Positions 25,617 to 33,849 of a stretch of DNA of 35,229 bases are shown here, piece after piece. Made by a program: the position numbers and the translations under genes. Source of the DNA: an uncultured Geobacteraceae bacterium (lineage in GTDB: Bacteria; Desulfobacterota; Desulfuromonadia; Geobacterales; Pseudopelobacteraceae); assembly GCA_903876875.1 (NCBI GenBank), contig CAIRBT010000135.1:1-35229 (forward strand), written 5' to 3'. Numbering within the stretch: the stretch's first letter is position 1; each line of letters opens with the position of its first letter. A model generated the notes under the pieces. It made no database searches and was not told where the DNA came from. It worked only from the letters and a program-made list of their open reading frames with translations.

Positions 25617-26918
25617 ATGTTTTTTAACGAAGAATTTGAAACATTACCCCGTCCCGCACTTGAGGCGTTGCAACTGAAAAGACTTAAGTCAGTACTTGAT
25701 AAAGTATATGCTAATGTCCCGTTTTATAAGAACTCTTTTGCTGCTGCCGGTATAACTCCTGCTGACATATCCCGCTTGAGTGACCTTCAGAAACTGCCCT
25801 TTACCACCAAGCAAAACATGCGCGATTCCTATCCGTACAGTCTGTTTGCTGCACCAATGGAAGAAATTGTCCGCATCCATGCTTCAAGCGGTACCACGGG
25901 CAAGCCTACCGTGGTCGGCTATACCCAGAATGATATTGCAATCTGGTCAGAGTTGATGGCACGTTCCTTTGTTGCCGCCGGGGCGCATAAGGGTGACATC
26001 ATCCACAATGCCTATGGCTATGGCCTGTTTACCGGTGGTCTGGGTGCACACTACGGTGCGGAACGTCTCGGTGCCTCAGTCATACCTATTTCAGGTGGTA
26101 ATACCAAACGGCAGATCATGATTATGCAGGATTTTGGTTCGACGGTTCTTACCTGTACCCCTTCCTATTCCTTATTCATGGCGGAAGAGGCGTATGCGGA
26201 GGGTATCGATATCAAAAGCCTTAAATTACGTGTCGGTATTTTTGGTGCCGAACCCTGGTCAGAAGAGATGCGTAATGAAATTGAAAGCAAACTCAATCTG
26301 ACCGCAATCGACATCTATGGCCTCTCAGAAATCATGGGACCAGGTGTTGCCATTGAATGTATCGAAGCCAAACGTGGCCTCCATATCTGGGAAGATCATT
26401 TTATTCCGGAAATTATCAACCCGGAAACCGGAGAGCGTCTTCCGGAGGGGGAACGGGGCGAGTTGGTTATTACCACTATTACCAAACAGGGCATCCCGTT
26501 GATCCGCTATCGTACCCGGGATATCACCAGTATTACCTATGAACCCTGCATCTGCGGTCGCACCCATGCCCGCATTACCCGCATGAGTGGTCGTTCTGAC
26601 GACATGCTGATTATCAGAGGGGTCAACGTCTTTCCTTCTCAGATTGAGGCCGTACTGGTCGGTATTGAGGGGGTTGAGCCCCACTACCTGTTAATTGTTG
26701 ACCGCCAGGGAACCCTTGACACCCTGACGGTACAGGTTGAAGTCAGTGAACATCTGTTTTCCGATGAGATAAAGGTGCTCCAGGCATTGTCACGGCGCAT
26801 TGAAAAGGAAATTAAGGACATGCTGGGGGTTACCTGTACGGCAAAACTCGTTGAACCGAAGACCATTCAGCGCAGTGAAGGAAAGGCAACACGGGTTATA
26901 GATAACCGAAAACGTTAA
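25617..26918 (+). CDS. paaK: Phenylacetate-CoA ligase
   Basis: PaaK activates phenylacetate (or related aryl-acetates) to the CoA ester with ATP. The 433-residue adenylate-forming enzyme has the P-loop-like [14 protein letters not shown] (from about residue 91), [10 protein letters not shown] and the RTRDIT hinge. The small C-terminal AMP-binding domain has [16 protein letters not shown]. Length and motifs match PaaK-type ligases from anaerobes. ATG 25617 has AAGAGGT 6 nt upstream; a longer in-frame reading overlaps iorB and has no support. IorAB makes the same class of CoA ester from aryl-pyruvates, so the two enzymes converge. The real substrate could be indole-acetate or hydroxyphenylacetate. 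Confidence 0.92.
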   Translation: MFFNEEFETLPRPALEALQLKRLKSVLDKVYANVPFYKNSFAAAGITPADISRLSDLQKLPFTTKQNMRDSYPYSLFAAPMEEIVRIHASSGTTGKPTVVGYTQNDIAIWSELMARSFVAAGAHKGDIIHNAYGYGLFTGGLGAHYGAERLGASVIPISGGNTKRQIMIMQDFGSTVLTCTPSYSLFMAEEAYAEGIDIKSLKLRVGIFGAEPWSEEMRNEIESKLNLTAIDIYGLSEIMGPGVAIECIEAKRGLHIWEDHFIPEIINPETGERLPEGERGELVITTITKQGIPLIRYRTRDITSITYEPCICGRTHARITRMSGRSDDMLIIRGVNVFPSQIEAVLVGIEGVEPHYLLIVDRQGTLDTLTVQVEVSEHLFSDEIKVLQALSRRIEKEIKDMLGVTCTAKLVEPKTIQRSEGKATRVIDNRKR

Positions 26919-26963
26919 TTTTTGAATTACTTTTGACAACCGGCAGACAAGCGGGAGGTATGT

Positions 26964-27395
26964 ATGAAAGTTGAACAGATATCCATTTTTATTGAAAACA
27001 AGTCGGGACGTTTGGCAGAAATCACCCGTATTCTCGGTGAATCGGGCATCAATATCCGGGCACTTTCCCTTGCCGATACCTCTGATTTCGGCATCCTGCG
27101 TCTGATCGTTAACGACGGTAAGAGTGCTGCTGCCGTGCTGAAAGAGCAGGGATTTACTGTCAGCATGACGGAAGTTGTCGCCGTTGAGGTTCCTGACCGT
27201 CCCGGTGGGCTTTCAGCCATTCTTCAGACACTTGATCGTGAATTGATTAATGTGGAATATATGTATGCGTTTGTTGAGCGCTGTGGCGGCAATGCGGTGA
27301 TCATCTTCCGTTTTGACGAAACCGACAAGGCGATTGCCGCCCTCAACAAAGAAAATTTTAATATGCTTGAAGGTAGTCGTCTCTATAATATGTAA
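26964..27395 (+). CDS. Tandem ACT-domain protein
   Basis: The 143-residue protein consists of two ACT domains, about 1-70 ([20 protein letters not shown]...) and 72-143 ([19 protein letters not shown]...). Each begins with the beta strand and N.(S/P)G.L turn that binds amino acids. ACT domains sense amino acids, and stand-alone tandem forms beside ior/paaK genes are probably regulators or sensors for aromatic or branched-chain amino acids. There is no catalytic or DNA-binding domain. GGAGG lies 5 nt before the ATG. It sits between paaK and the first livK, linking enzymes and transporter. The ligand and target are unknown. Confidence 0.85.
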   Translation: MKVEQISIFIENKSGRLAEITRILGESGINIRALSLADTSDFGILRLIVNDGKSAAAVLKEQGFTVSMTEVVAVEVPDRPGGLSAILQTLDRELINVEYMYAFVERCGGNAVIIFRFDETDKAIAALNKENFNMLEGSRLYNM

Positions 27396-27422
27396 TAGAC
27401 GTACAATTTCCCGGAGGTATTC

Positions 27423-28565
27423 ATGAAAAAACTATCCGTACTCGTCTGTTGTCTTTCTGTAGTACTGCTGACTGCATCGCTCTCTTGTGCGTCTGGTACC
27501 ATCAAAATCGGTGGTCTGTTTGCCGTAACCGGACCTGCCTCTTTTCTGGGAGAACCAGAAAAGAGAACCTTGGAATTATTGGTGAAGGAGGCCAACGAAA
27601 AGGGGGGCATCGGTGGACAGAAACTGGAAGCGGTTATTTATGATACCATGGGCGATCCGACGAAGGCCCAACAGCTGGCAACAAAATTAATCAGAGATGA
27701 TAAGGTTACTGTCATTATTGGACCAAGTACCACCGGCGAAAGTATGGCGGTTATTCCGGTTGTTGAGAAAGAAAAGATACCGCTGATTTCCTGTGCTGCC
27801 GGTATCAAAATAACCGATCCGGTTAAATCCTGGGTCTTTAAAACACCCGCAAATGACCACATCGCCGCCGAAAAGATTTTTGCTTATATGACCTCTAAAA
27901 AACAGAAAACCTTCGCACTATTGACCGTTACCGACGGTTTTGGTGCGTCGGGTCGTGAACAGATCAAAGTACTTGCCAAGCAGAAGGGCTTTACTGTTGT
28001 TGCCGATGAAGTATATGGTCCGAAAGACACCGACATGACCGCCCAGTTGACCAAGATTCGTGGAATTAAGCCGGATGCAATCATCTGCTGGGGCACCAAT
28101 CCGGGACCTGCGGTTATTACCAAAAATGTCAAACAACTTGGCATAAAGACCCCTCTGTACATGAGTCACGGCGTTGCATCCAAAAAATACATAGAACTGG
28201 CCGGTACCGATGCTGCTGAAGGGGTTATGCTGCCTGCCGGTAAACTTGCCGTCTATGAAGCCCTGCAAAAAAGTGACGTACAATACAAGTTGCTCAAGGG
28301 GTACGACCAGTCCTACAAAAAAGCCTACGGTGTTGAAGCATCTACCTTTGGTGGCTATGCCTATGACGCCTTCCTCCTGGCCACCGGTGCCATCAAGAAA
28401 AACGGTGCATCTCCAGAACAGATTAGAACTGGCCTCGAACATACGAGCAAGCTGGTGAGCATTTCCGGTGTATTCAACATGTCGTCGAAAGATCACAATG
28501 GTCTTGACCTGTCAGCTTTTGAAATGGTGAAGGTTGTCAAAGGTGACTGGGCCCTGTTAAAGTAA
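27423..28565 (+). CDS. livK: Branched-chain amino acid-type ABC transporter substrate-binding protein 1
   Basis: The 380-residue periplasmic binding protein has a signal peptide (about 1-24) and the Peripla_BP_6/LivJ-type fold (IKIGGLFAVTGPASFLGEP, IIGPSTTGES, GFGASGREQ). It captures substrate for the LivHMGF permease encoded downstream. The next gene encodes a close paralogue: long blocks such as YGPKDTDMTAQLTKIRG are identical. Liv-type binding proteins take branched-chain amino acids but also aromatic acids. With ior and paaK upstream, an aromatic amino or aryl acid ligand is plausible. The ribosome-binding site GGAGG is close to the ATG. Confidence 0.92.
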   Translation: MKKLSVLVCCLSVVLLTASLSCASGTIKIGGLFAVTGPASFLGEPEKRTLELLVKEANEKGGIGGQKLEAVIYDTMGDPTKAQQLATKLIRDDKVTVIIGPSTTGESMAVIPVVEKEKIPLISCAAGIKITDPVKSWVFKTPANDHIAAEKIFAYMTSKKQKTFALLTVTDGFGASGREQIKVLAKQKGFTVVADEVYGPKDTDMTAQLTKIRGIKPDAIICWGTNPGPAVITKNVKQLGIKTPLYMSHGVASKKYIELAGTDAAEGVMLPAGKLAVYEALQKSDVQYKLLKGYDQSYKKAYGVEASTFGGYAYDAFLLATGAIKKNGASPEQIRTGLEHTSKLVSISGVFNMSSKDHNGLDLSAFEMVKVVKGDWALLK

Positions 28566-28588
28566 ATAAATCATTTGGGAGACGATCA

Positions 28589-29728
28589 ATGAAGATGAAA
28601 TGTTTTAGTCTGGTATGTGCTTTTACGACGTTACTCTTTTCCTCGACGGTTTTTGCCGCTGCACCAATTAAAATCGGTGCGTTGTTTGCCGTTACCGGCC
28701 CCGCTGCCTTCCTTGGTGAGCCGGAGCGGAACAGTGCCAAAATGGTTATTGATGAAATTAATAGCAAAGGTGGCATAAAAGGTCATAAACTTGAGCTTGT
28801 GGCTTATGATACCACCGGCGATGCCACAAAAGCGGTGCAACTTGCCACGAAATTAATTAAAGACGACAAGGTGGTTGCCATTATCGGACCAAGCACGACC
28901 GGTGAAACTATGGCGGTGATTCCGGTTGCTGAGAAGGAACAGATTCCGCTGATTTCCTGTTCTGCTGGCAGTAAAATCACCGATCCGGTTAAAAAATGGG
29001 TGTTCAAAACAGCCCAGAATGATTCACTGGCGGTGGGTAAAATTTATGAATATCTCCAGAAAAACAAACTGACGACCGTTTCCATTCTGACCGTTTCCGA
29101 TGGTTTTGGAGCTTCCGGTCGTGAACAGTTGAAAACCCAAGCGGCAAAATACGGTATAACTATCGTATCAGACGATACCTATGGGCCGAAAGATACGGAC
29201 ATGACCGCCCAGTTAACGAAAATCCGTGGCACCCATAGTCAGGCAATCATCTGCTGGGGAACCAACCCGGGACCGGCGGTTATTGCCAAAAATGCCCGTC
29301 AACTTGGCATTAAAACGCCTCTCTTCATGAGTCACGGGGTCTCATCAAAGAAATTCATTGAACTTGCCGGAGAGGCGGCTGAAGGCATTAAACTCCCCTC
29401 GGGCAAAGTTGTGGTTGCAGATATGCTCTCCGCATCAGATAAACAAAAAAAATCGTTAATGGCTTTCGTTAAGGATTACCAGAAACATTATAAAACCGAA
29501 GGTGACCATTTCGGTGGACATGCCTGGGATGCCGTTAATCTGATTAAAAGTGCCATTGAAAACGGAGCCGTAACCGCCGCTGCCATCCGGGATCAACTGG
29601 AAAAGAGCAGGGCTTTTGCCGGTATCGGTGGTAGCTTCACCTATTCAGCGCAGGATCATGCCGGGCTTGGTAAAGATGCCTTTATACTGGTTGAGATCAA
29701 AAATAAGGACTGGATGATCGTAAAATAA
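28589..29728 (+). CDS. livK: Branched-chain amino acid-type ABC transporter substrate-binding protein 2
   Basis: This 379-residue paralogue of the preceding gene has a signal peptide ending near VFAA and the same ligand-binding fold. It arose by tandem duplication, keeping blocks such as SDGFGASGREQ and KDTDMTAQLTKIRG. It differs in the C-terminal lobe (VVVADMLSASDKQKKSLM), where substrate specificity may have shifted. GGGAG precedes the ATG. A stable hairpin follows the stop, before livH. Two binding proteins feeding one permease, as with E. coli LivJ and LivK, widen the range of ligands. Confidence 0.92.
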   Translation: MKMKCFSLVCAFTTLLFSSTVFAAAPIKIGALFAVTGPAAFLGEPERNSAKMVIDEINSKGGIKGHKLELVAYDTTGDATKAVQLATKLIKDDKVVAIIGPSTTGETMAVIPVAEKEQIPLISCSAGSKITDPVKKWVFKTAQNDSLAVGKIYEYLQKNKLTTVSILTVSDGFGASGREQLKTQAAKYGITIVSDDTYGPKDTDMTAQLTKIRGTHSQAIICWGTNPGPAVIAKNARQLGIKTPLFMSHGVSSKKFIELAGEAAEGIKLPSGKVVVADMLSASDKQKKSLMAFVKDYQKHYKTEGDHFGGHAWDAVNLIKSAIENGAVTAAAIRDQLEKSRAFAGIGGSFTYSAQDHAGLGKDAFILVEIKNKDWMIVK

Positions 29729-29752
29729 CAGAGATAGTATCCAATTCTTTTC

Positions 29753-29782
29753 TGTGGGGACGAACCACCGTTCGCCCCCACA
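29753..29782 (+). promoter_or_regulatory. Stable intra-operon hairpin between livK2 and livH
   Basis: tgtggggacgaac (29753-29765) pairs with 29770-29782 at 12 of 13 positions around a 4-base loop, cacc. No U-tract follows, and livH begins 13 bp later with its own GAGGT. It is thus unlikely to be a full terminator. It more likely protects the 3' end of the binding-protein mRNA or partly attenuates, so that binding proteins outnumber the membrane subunits. Confidence 0.65.
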
Positions 29783-29795
29783 CGTATGAGGTACA

Positions 29796-30677
29796 ATGCA
29801 GTTCGATCAGTTACTCCAATATACGCTGTCCGGTCTGTCAACCGGTGCCATTTATGCGCTTATCGGCATCGGTTTTTCAATTATTTATAATGCCACCGGT
29901 ATTATAAACTTTGCTCAGGGGGAGTTCGTCATGCTGGGGGGGCTTCTTACGCTCTCCTCACTTGAACTCCTGAAATTGCCTCTCTGGGCGGCAATTCCCT
30001 GCTCCGTGGCGTTTTCCACTCTGGTGGGAATCCTCTTTGAGCGTCTGGCAATCAGGCCCTTAAAACAGCCAACGCCGATAAATCTGGTTATTATCACCAT
30101 CGGTGGCAGTATTCTCATACGGGGACTGGCCATGCTGGTCTGGGGTAAGGATACCCACGCCATCCCGCCGTTTTCCGGTGATACTCCCATAGCGGTCGGC
30201 GGTGCCACCATTCTTCCCCAGCATCTCTGGATTCTGGCAATAACTGTGGTCATTATCATCATTAATAAAATATATTTTTACCACACCATCAGCGGTAAGG
30301 CCATGCGAGCTTGTGCCTACAATAGGCGTGCGGCCGGTCTTGTTGGTATTGATGTGCGACGCATGGTGCTTTTTTCTTTTATTATCAGCTCGGCCATGGG
30401 AGCAGTCGCCGGTATTATTGTCGCTCCCCTTACCATGACCGCCTATGATGTGGGCGTTATGCTGGGACTCAAGGGGTTTTGTGCCGCAATTATCGGCGGT
30501 ATGAGCAGTGGTATTTCTACGGTTATTGGTGGTCTGATTCTGGGCGTGCTTGAATCTTTGGGTGCCGGACTGATTTCTTCCGGTTACAAAGATGCCATTG
30601 CTTTCATTATTCTGCTCCTCATTCTCTTTATCAGACCACAGGGGCTCTTTGGCAAAGCCGATTCGGAGCGGGTCTGA
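29796..30677 (+). CDS. livH: Branched-chain amino acid-type ABC permease LivH
   Basis: The 293-residue inner-membrane permease starts LLQYTLSGLSTGAIYALIGIGFSIIYNATG and contains INFAQGEFVMLGG, the standard LivH signature. It has about eight hydrophobic segments. It pairs with LivM to form the translocation pore. GAGGT lies just before ATG 29796. It follows the hairpin after livK2 and is 1 bp from livM. The family includes transporters for leucine, urea and aromatic acids. Confidence 0.93.
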   Translation: MQFDQLLQYTLSGLSTGAIYALIGIGFSIIYNATGIINFAQGEFVMLGGLLTLSSLELLKLPLWAAIPCSVAFSTLVGILFERLAIRPLKQPTPINLVIITIGGSILIRGLAMLVWGKDTHAIPPFSGDTPIAVGGATILPQHLWILAITVVIIIINKIYFYHTISGKAMRACAYNRRAAGLVGIDVRRMVLFSFIISSAMGAVAGIIVAPLTMTAYDVGVMLGLKGFCAAIIGGMSSGISTVIGGLILGVLESLGAGLISSGYKDAIAFIILLLILFIRPQGLFGKADSERV

Positions 30678-30678
30678 C

Positions 30679-31641
30679 ATGAAACGTGATCTTTTCCTTT
30701 TTATTGGCTTTGCCTTCTTGATTCTTCTTGCGCCACAACTCTTCAGTGGTGGCTACCTGATGAATGTGCTGGTGTTTGTCGGCATTAACACAATGTTATC
30801 CATCGCTCTTAATCTTTTACTCGGTTACGCCGGTCAGATTTCACTCGGTCATGCCGGTTTCTTTGGCCTTGGTGCCTATCTTTCAGGTATACTGTCCACA
30901 AGCTACGGTGTGGATCCCTGGCTTGCCATGCCACTGGCGGCAACCGTTGTTGGTTTGATGGCTTTCTTTATCGGTTTCCCCATTCTGAAACTCAAAGGTC
31001 ATTACCTGGCAATGGCGACACTCGGTCTCGGTATAATTATCTACATTGTGTTCAATGAGACCGTTGAGTTAACCGGTGGCCCCTCCGGCTTATCCGGTAT
31101 ACCAAATTTGAAAATTGCCGGTATCACCTTTGATTCTGACGTTAAGAATTATTATCTGATCTGGACAGCAACCCTCATGGTGATGCTTTTTTCCCTCAAT
31201 CTGGCCGGCTCACGAGTTGGCCGTGCGCTCCGTGCCGTCCATGACTCCGAGGTGGCTGCCCAGGTGTTGGGAGTTAACTCCCGTATCCTTAAAGTACAGA
31301 TTTTTGCCCTGTCAGCCATCATTTCGTCACTTGCGGGGAGTCTGTACGCCCACACCATGACCTTTATCTCTCCTGCTTCCTTTGGTTTCAACTTTTCCAT
31401 AGAGCTGTTGACCATGGTGGTCATTGGCGGTCTGGGGAGCATTTACGGCTCGTTTCTCGGTGCTGCGTTGTTGACCTTGCTCCCCGAATTTCTCCGTGGT
31501 GCCAATGATTACGATATTATCATTTATGGTGGCCTCTTAATGGCGATGGTAATGTACATGCCGGGCGGTCTGGTGCGCGGCATTCCCGCACTGTTCCGGC
31601 GATTGGTAACTACAAAAAAAGGGGAGGCCGGCCATGCTTGA
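30679..31641 (+). CDS. livM: Branched-chain amino acid-type ABC permease LivM
   Basis: The 320-residue membrane subunit shows NLLLGYAGQISLGHAGFFGLGAY, the LivM hallmark, and repeated hydrophobic segments. GRALRAVHDSEVAAQVLGVN forms the cytoplasmic coupling loop that contacts the ATPases. ATG 30679 is 1 bp after the livH stop, with GGAG 10 nt upstream. A longer in-frame reading from 30592 would overlap livH and is rejected. The end overlaps livG by 8 bp. Confidence 0.93.
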   Translation: MKRDLFLFIGFAFLILLAPQLFSGGYLMNVLVFVGINTMLSIALNLLLGYAGQISLGHAGFFGLGAYLSGILSTSYGVDPWLAMPLAATVVGLMAFFIGFPILKLKGHYLAMATLGLGIIIYIVFNETVELTGGPSGLSGIPNLKIAGITFDSDVKNYYLIWTATLMVMLFSLNLAGSRVGRALRAVHDSEVAAQVLGVNSRILKVQIFALSAIISSLAGSLYAHTMTFISPASFGFNFSIELLTMVVIGGLGSIYGSFLGAALLTLLPEFLRGANDYDIIIYGGLLMAMVMYMPGGLVRGIPALFRRLVTTKKGEAGHA

Positions 31642-32389
31642 AGTTTCCGGTATTACCCAGATATTTGGCGGAGTAACCGCCCTCAATGCCGTTTCGTTTT
31701 CGATTCGTAAGGGGGATATTACCGGGGTTATCGGCCCCAACGGTGCCGGTAAAACCACACTTTTTAATATCATTACCGGAATCTATACGCAAACCGCCGG
31801 CACGGTTTCTCTTGAAGGGAAGGATGTAACCGGCTTGACTCCCGATAAACTGGCTCGGCGGGCCATGGTGCGCACCTTCCAGAATATTGAACTTTTTGGT
31901 GCCATGACGGTGTTAGAAAATGTCATGGTTGGCATGCATACCAAAAGTTCCAGCGGACTGCTTGCCTGTGCCCTCAAGATGCCCTGGAGTATTGCTGAAG
32001 AGCGGCGAATCCGCGCCGGTGCCCTCAAATGGCTCGAATTTACCGGCATCCTTGATTTGGCAGAGCAGACAGCCGGCAGTCTCCCTTTCGGGAAGGGACG
32101 TTTGCTGGAGATCGCCCGGGCACTGGCTGTGGAGCCGCGTATTATTTTGATGGATGAGCCGGCAGCCGGACTCAATAGTCAGGAAACCCTTGGTCTGGCC
32201 ACTCTCATTACGCGGATCAGAGATCTGGACATTACGGTGGTTCTGGTGGAACATGATATGGAACTCGTCATGGACATCTGTGACCGTATTGTGGTGCTCA
32301 ATCTCGGCACAAAACTGGCGGAGGGGACACCCCGGGAAATTCAGGAAAGTCCTGAAGTAATCGCTGCCTATCTGGGAGATGACGACTGA
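31634..32389 (+). CDS. livG: Branched-chain amino acid-type ABC transporter ATPase LivG
   Basis: The 251-residue ATPase has Walker A GPNGAGKTT (about 35-43), the Q-loop in RTFQNIELF, the signature LPFGKGRLLEIARAL and Walker B IILMDEPAAGL. The signature departs from LSGGQ, as is usual in LivG proteins. The C-terminus carries the Liv-specific LGTKLAEGTPREI block. It overlaps livM by 8 bp and livF by one base (TGATG), with GGGGAGG upstream. With LivF it forms the energising heterodimer. Confidence 0.94.
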   Translation: MLEVSGITQIFGGVTALNAVSFSIRKGDITGVIGPNGAGKTTLFNIITGIYTQTAGTVSLEGKDVTGLTPDKLARRAMVRTFQNIELFGAMTVLENVMVGMHTKSSSGLLACALKMPWSIAEERRIRAGALKWLEFTGILDLAEQTAGSLPFGKGRLLEIARALAVEPRIILMDEPAAGLNSQETLGLATLITRIRDLDITVVLVEHDMELVMDICDRIVVLNLGTKLAEGTPREIQESPEVIAAYLGDDD

Positions 32390-33132
32390 TGCTCAGGCTG
32401 AAAAACATCAATACCTATAACGGCAAAGTTCATGCCCTGAAAAATGTCTCGCTCCATCTGGCTCCCGGAGAGATTGTTACCTTGATCGGTGCCAATGGTG
32501 CGGGTAAGACCACAATTTTGAACACGATCTCTGGTGTGACACCCGCCTCATCCGGGGAGCTCATGTTTTGTAAGGATACGGTTGCTTTCCTCGCCCCCGA
32601 CAGGATTGTGCAACTCGGCATCTCCCAGGTTCCTGAGGGGAGACAGGTATTTAAACCACTGTCAGTTGAAGATAATCTTGAGCTTGGTGCCTATCTCCGG
32701 TATCGGAGCAGAGAAGGTAAAAAGACGATCCATCGGGATATGGAAACGATCTTCACTCTGTTTCCCCGTCTTGAAGAGCGTCGCAAGCAGCTGGCGGGTA
32801 CCATGTCCGGCGGTGAGCAGCAGATGCTCGCCATCGGTCGAGCCTTAATGGCAACCCCCAAAATGCTCCTTCTTGATGAGCCCTCCATGGGCCTGGCACC
32901 GCTGGTCGTACAGGAAATATTCCGGGTACTTGAGCGGTTACGCCGGGAGCAGGGTACCACCATTTTGCTGGTAGAGCAGAATGCCAAGGCGGCACTCAAG
33001 CTGGCAGACCGTGGGTATGTCCTTGAAACCGGCAAGGTTATTCTTGAAGGTCCGGCAGATGAACTGCTTGAAAATGCCGAGGTAAAACGCGCGTATCTTG
33101 GTAAGGATAAGAAGGAAATGTGGGAGAGGTAA
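32389..33132 (+). CDS. livF: Branched-chain amino acid-type ABC transporter ATPase LivF
   Basis: The 247-residue ATPase has Walker A GANGAGKTT, the LivF-typical SQVPEGRQVFKPLSVEDNL, a canonical signature MSGGEQQMLAIGRAL, and Walker B MLLLDEPSMGLAP. The switch region is TTILLVEQNA. It is the last gene of the operon. Its ATG shares a base with the livG stop. The 186 bp downstream, to the convergent Cache gene, hold only weak inverted repeats on this strand and the minus-strand terminator at 33241-33273. Confidence 0.94.
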   Translation: MLRLKNINTYNGKVHALKNVSLHLAPGEIVTLIGANGAGKTTILNTISGVTPASSGELMFCKDTVAFLAPDRIVQLGISQVPEGRQVFKPLSVEDNLELGAYLRYRSREGKKTIHRDMETIFTLFPRLEERRKQLAGTMSGGEQQMLAIGRALMATPKMLLLDEPSMGLAPLVVQEIFRVLERLRREQGTTILLVEQNAKAALKLADRGYVLETGKVILEGPADELLENAEVKRAYLGKDKKEMWER

Positions 33133-33240
33133 GCTTTTATCCTCTGCGACTTTGACCGAATTTCAATGTCGCATCACTATGAAAACGGGTTCGAAATTCA
33201 GCAGGAATTGTCACCTATTATCTTGCGGTACTCGTGTAAT

Positions 33241-33273
33241 AAAAAATGCCCCCAGATAATCACCTGAGGGCAT
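33241..33273 (-). terminator. Intrinsic terminator of the Cache gene
   Basis: Read on the minus strand, a 10-bp stem (33264-33273 with 33246-33255, one mismatch) with an 8-nt loop is followed directly by a run of six T. It lies 46 bp beyond the Cache gene stop. The flank on the plus strand has a T run only some 9 bp away, so termination of the convergent livF transcript here would be weaker. Confidence 0.75.
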
Positions 33274-33318
33274 GTAATGTAATACTTTTTGTTCTCAACA
33301 CCAGATAATGCCTAAAAC

Positions 33319-33789
33319 CTATTTACCGTAAATTCCGCAGCCGATAACCATCCCATCGACCAATTCAACAAAAGATGATTTATCCATAATCTTGTTTTTA
33401 TCCGCAGGGTTAAATTCTTTGTAGCTTATCCAGCCGCTGCCGCTTTTGTGAACCAGGGTCGTCCACTCCTGAATCCACGGTTTGCCGTCGGGATCCTTAT
33501 CGTTCCAGCGGTTTTTACCGGTTAGCTCAAGACGAACACCATGGGCGAGCACAATACCTTTTTCGTCATAAACGAAAATATACAGCCCTTTCTTTGTTCC
33601 TTCCTTGAAATGGAACTTACCATTGGGTGTTCTCACTTCATTAAAGAACTTTTCACGACCATTTTCTTTTGCAAATTTGACCGCTTCCTTTACCAAAGCT
33701 TTGGCATCGTTTTTGGTCGGAAGGTCAGCGGCGATGGATACGGCGACAGAACAGAGCATGAGGCAGAAAGCAAGTACAAGTGAACGCAT
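33319..33789 (-). CDS. Secreted single-Cache-domain protein
   Basis: The 156-residue product has a signal peptide (about 1-21, ending SIAA) and a single Cache sensor domain. The landmarks are LYIFVYDEKGIVLAHG, LTGKNRWNDKDPDGKPWI, GSGWISYKEFNP and a VDGMVIGCGIYGK end. Such domains bind small organic ligands and are normally the extracellular part of chemoreceptors and kinases. Here there is no membrane anchor or output domain, so it is a free periplasmic protein. ATG 33789 has AAGGAG about 7 nt upstream; an upstream in-frame ATG would add 10 polar residues before the signal peptide and is rejected. It lies 60 bp downstream of the broken chemoreceptor gene. It may present ligand to a receptor, which is inference. 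Confidence 0.85.
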   Translation of the reverse strand: MRSLVLAFCLMLCSVAVSIAADLPTKNDAKALVKEAVKFAKENGREKFFNEVRTPNGKFHFKEGTKKGLYIFVYDEKGIVLAHGVRLELTGKNRWNDKDPDGKPWIQEWTTLVHKSGSGWISYKEFNPADKNKIMDKSSFVELVDGMVIGCGIYGK

Positions 33790-33813
33790 GATAAATCTCC
33801 TTTTGGTGTGATG

Positions 33814-33829
33814 TGACACTGCTGTGTCA
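33814..33829. repeat. Small palindrome between the chemoreceptor and Cache genes
   Basis: tgacac-tgct-gtgtca is a perfect 6-bp inverted repeat. A perfect minus-strand TTGACA (33825-33830) overlaps it, but there is no acceptable -10 element at 16-18 bp, so a promoter cannot be claimed. It may be an operator or chance. Confidence 0.3.
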
Positions 33830-33849
33830 ACAGTTGTTGGACTACAAAA

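Noticed and set aside
33133-33318. Riboswitch or small RNA between livF and the Cache gene
   Set aside because: Only short competing inverted repeats (gcgac/gtcgc, gaatttc/gaaattc) and the minus-strand terminator are visible; no known riboswitch core was recognised.
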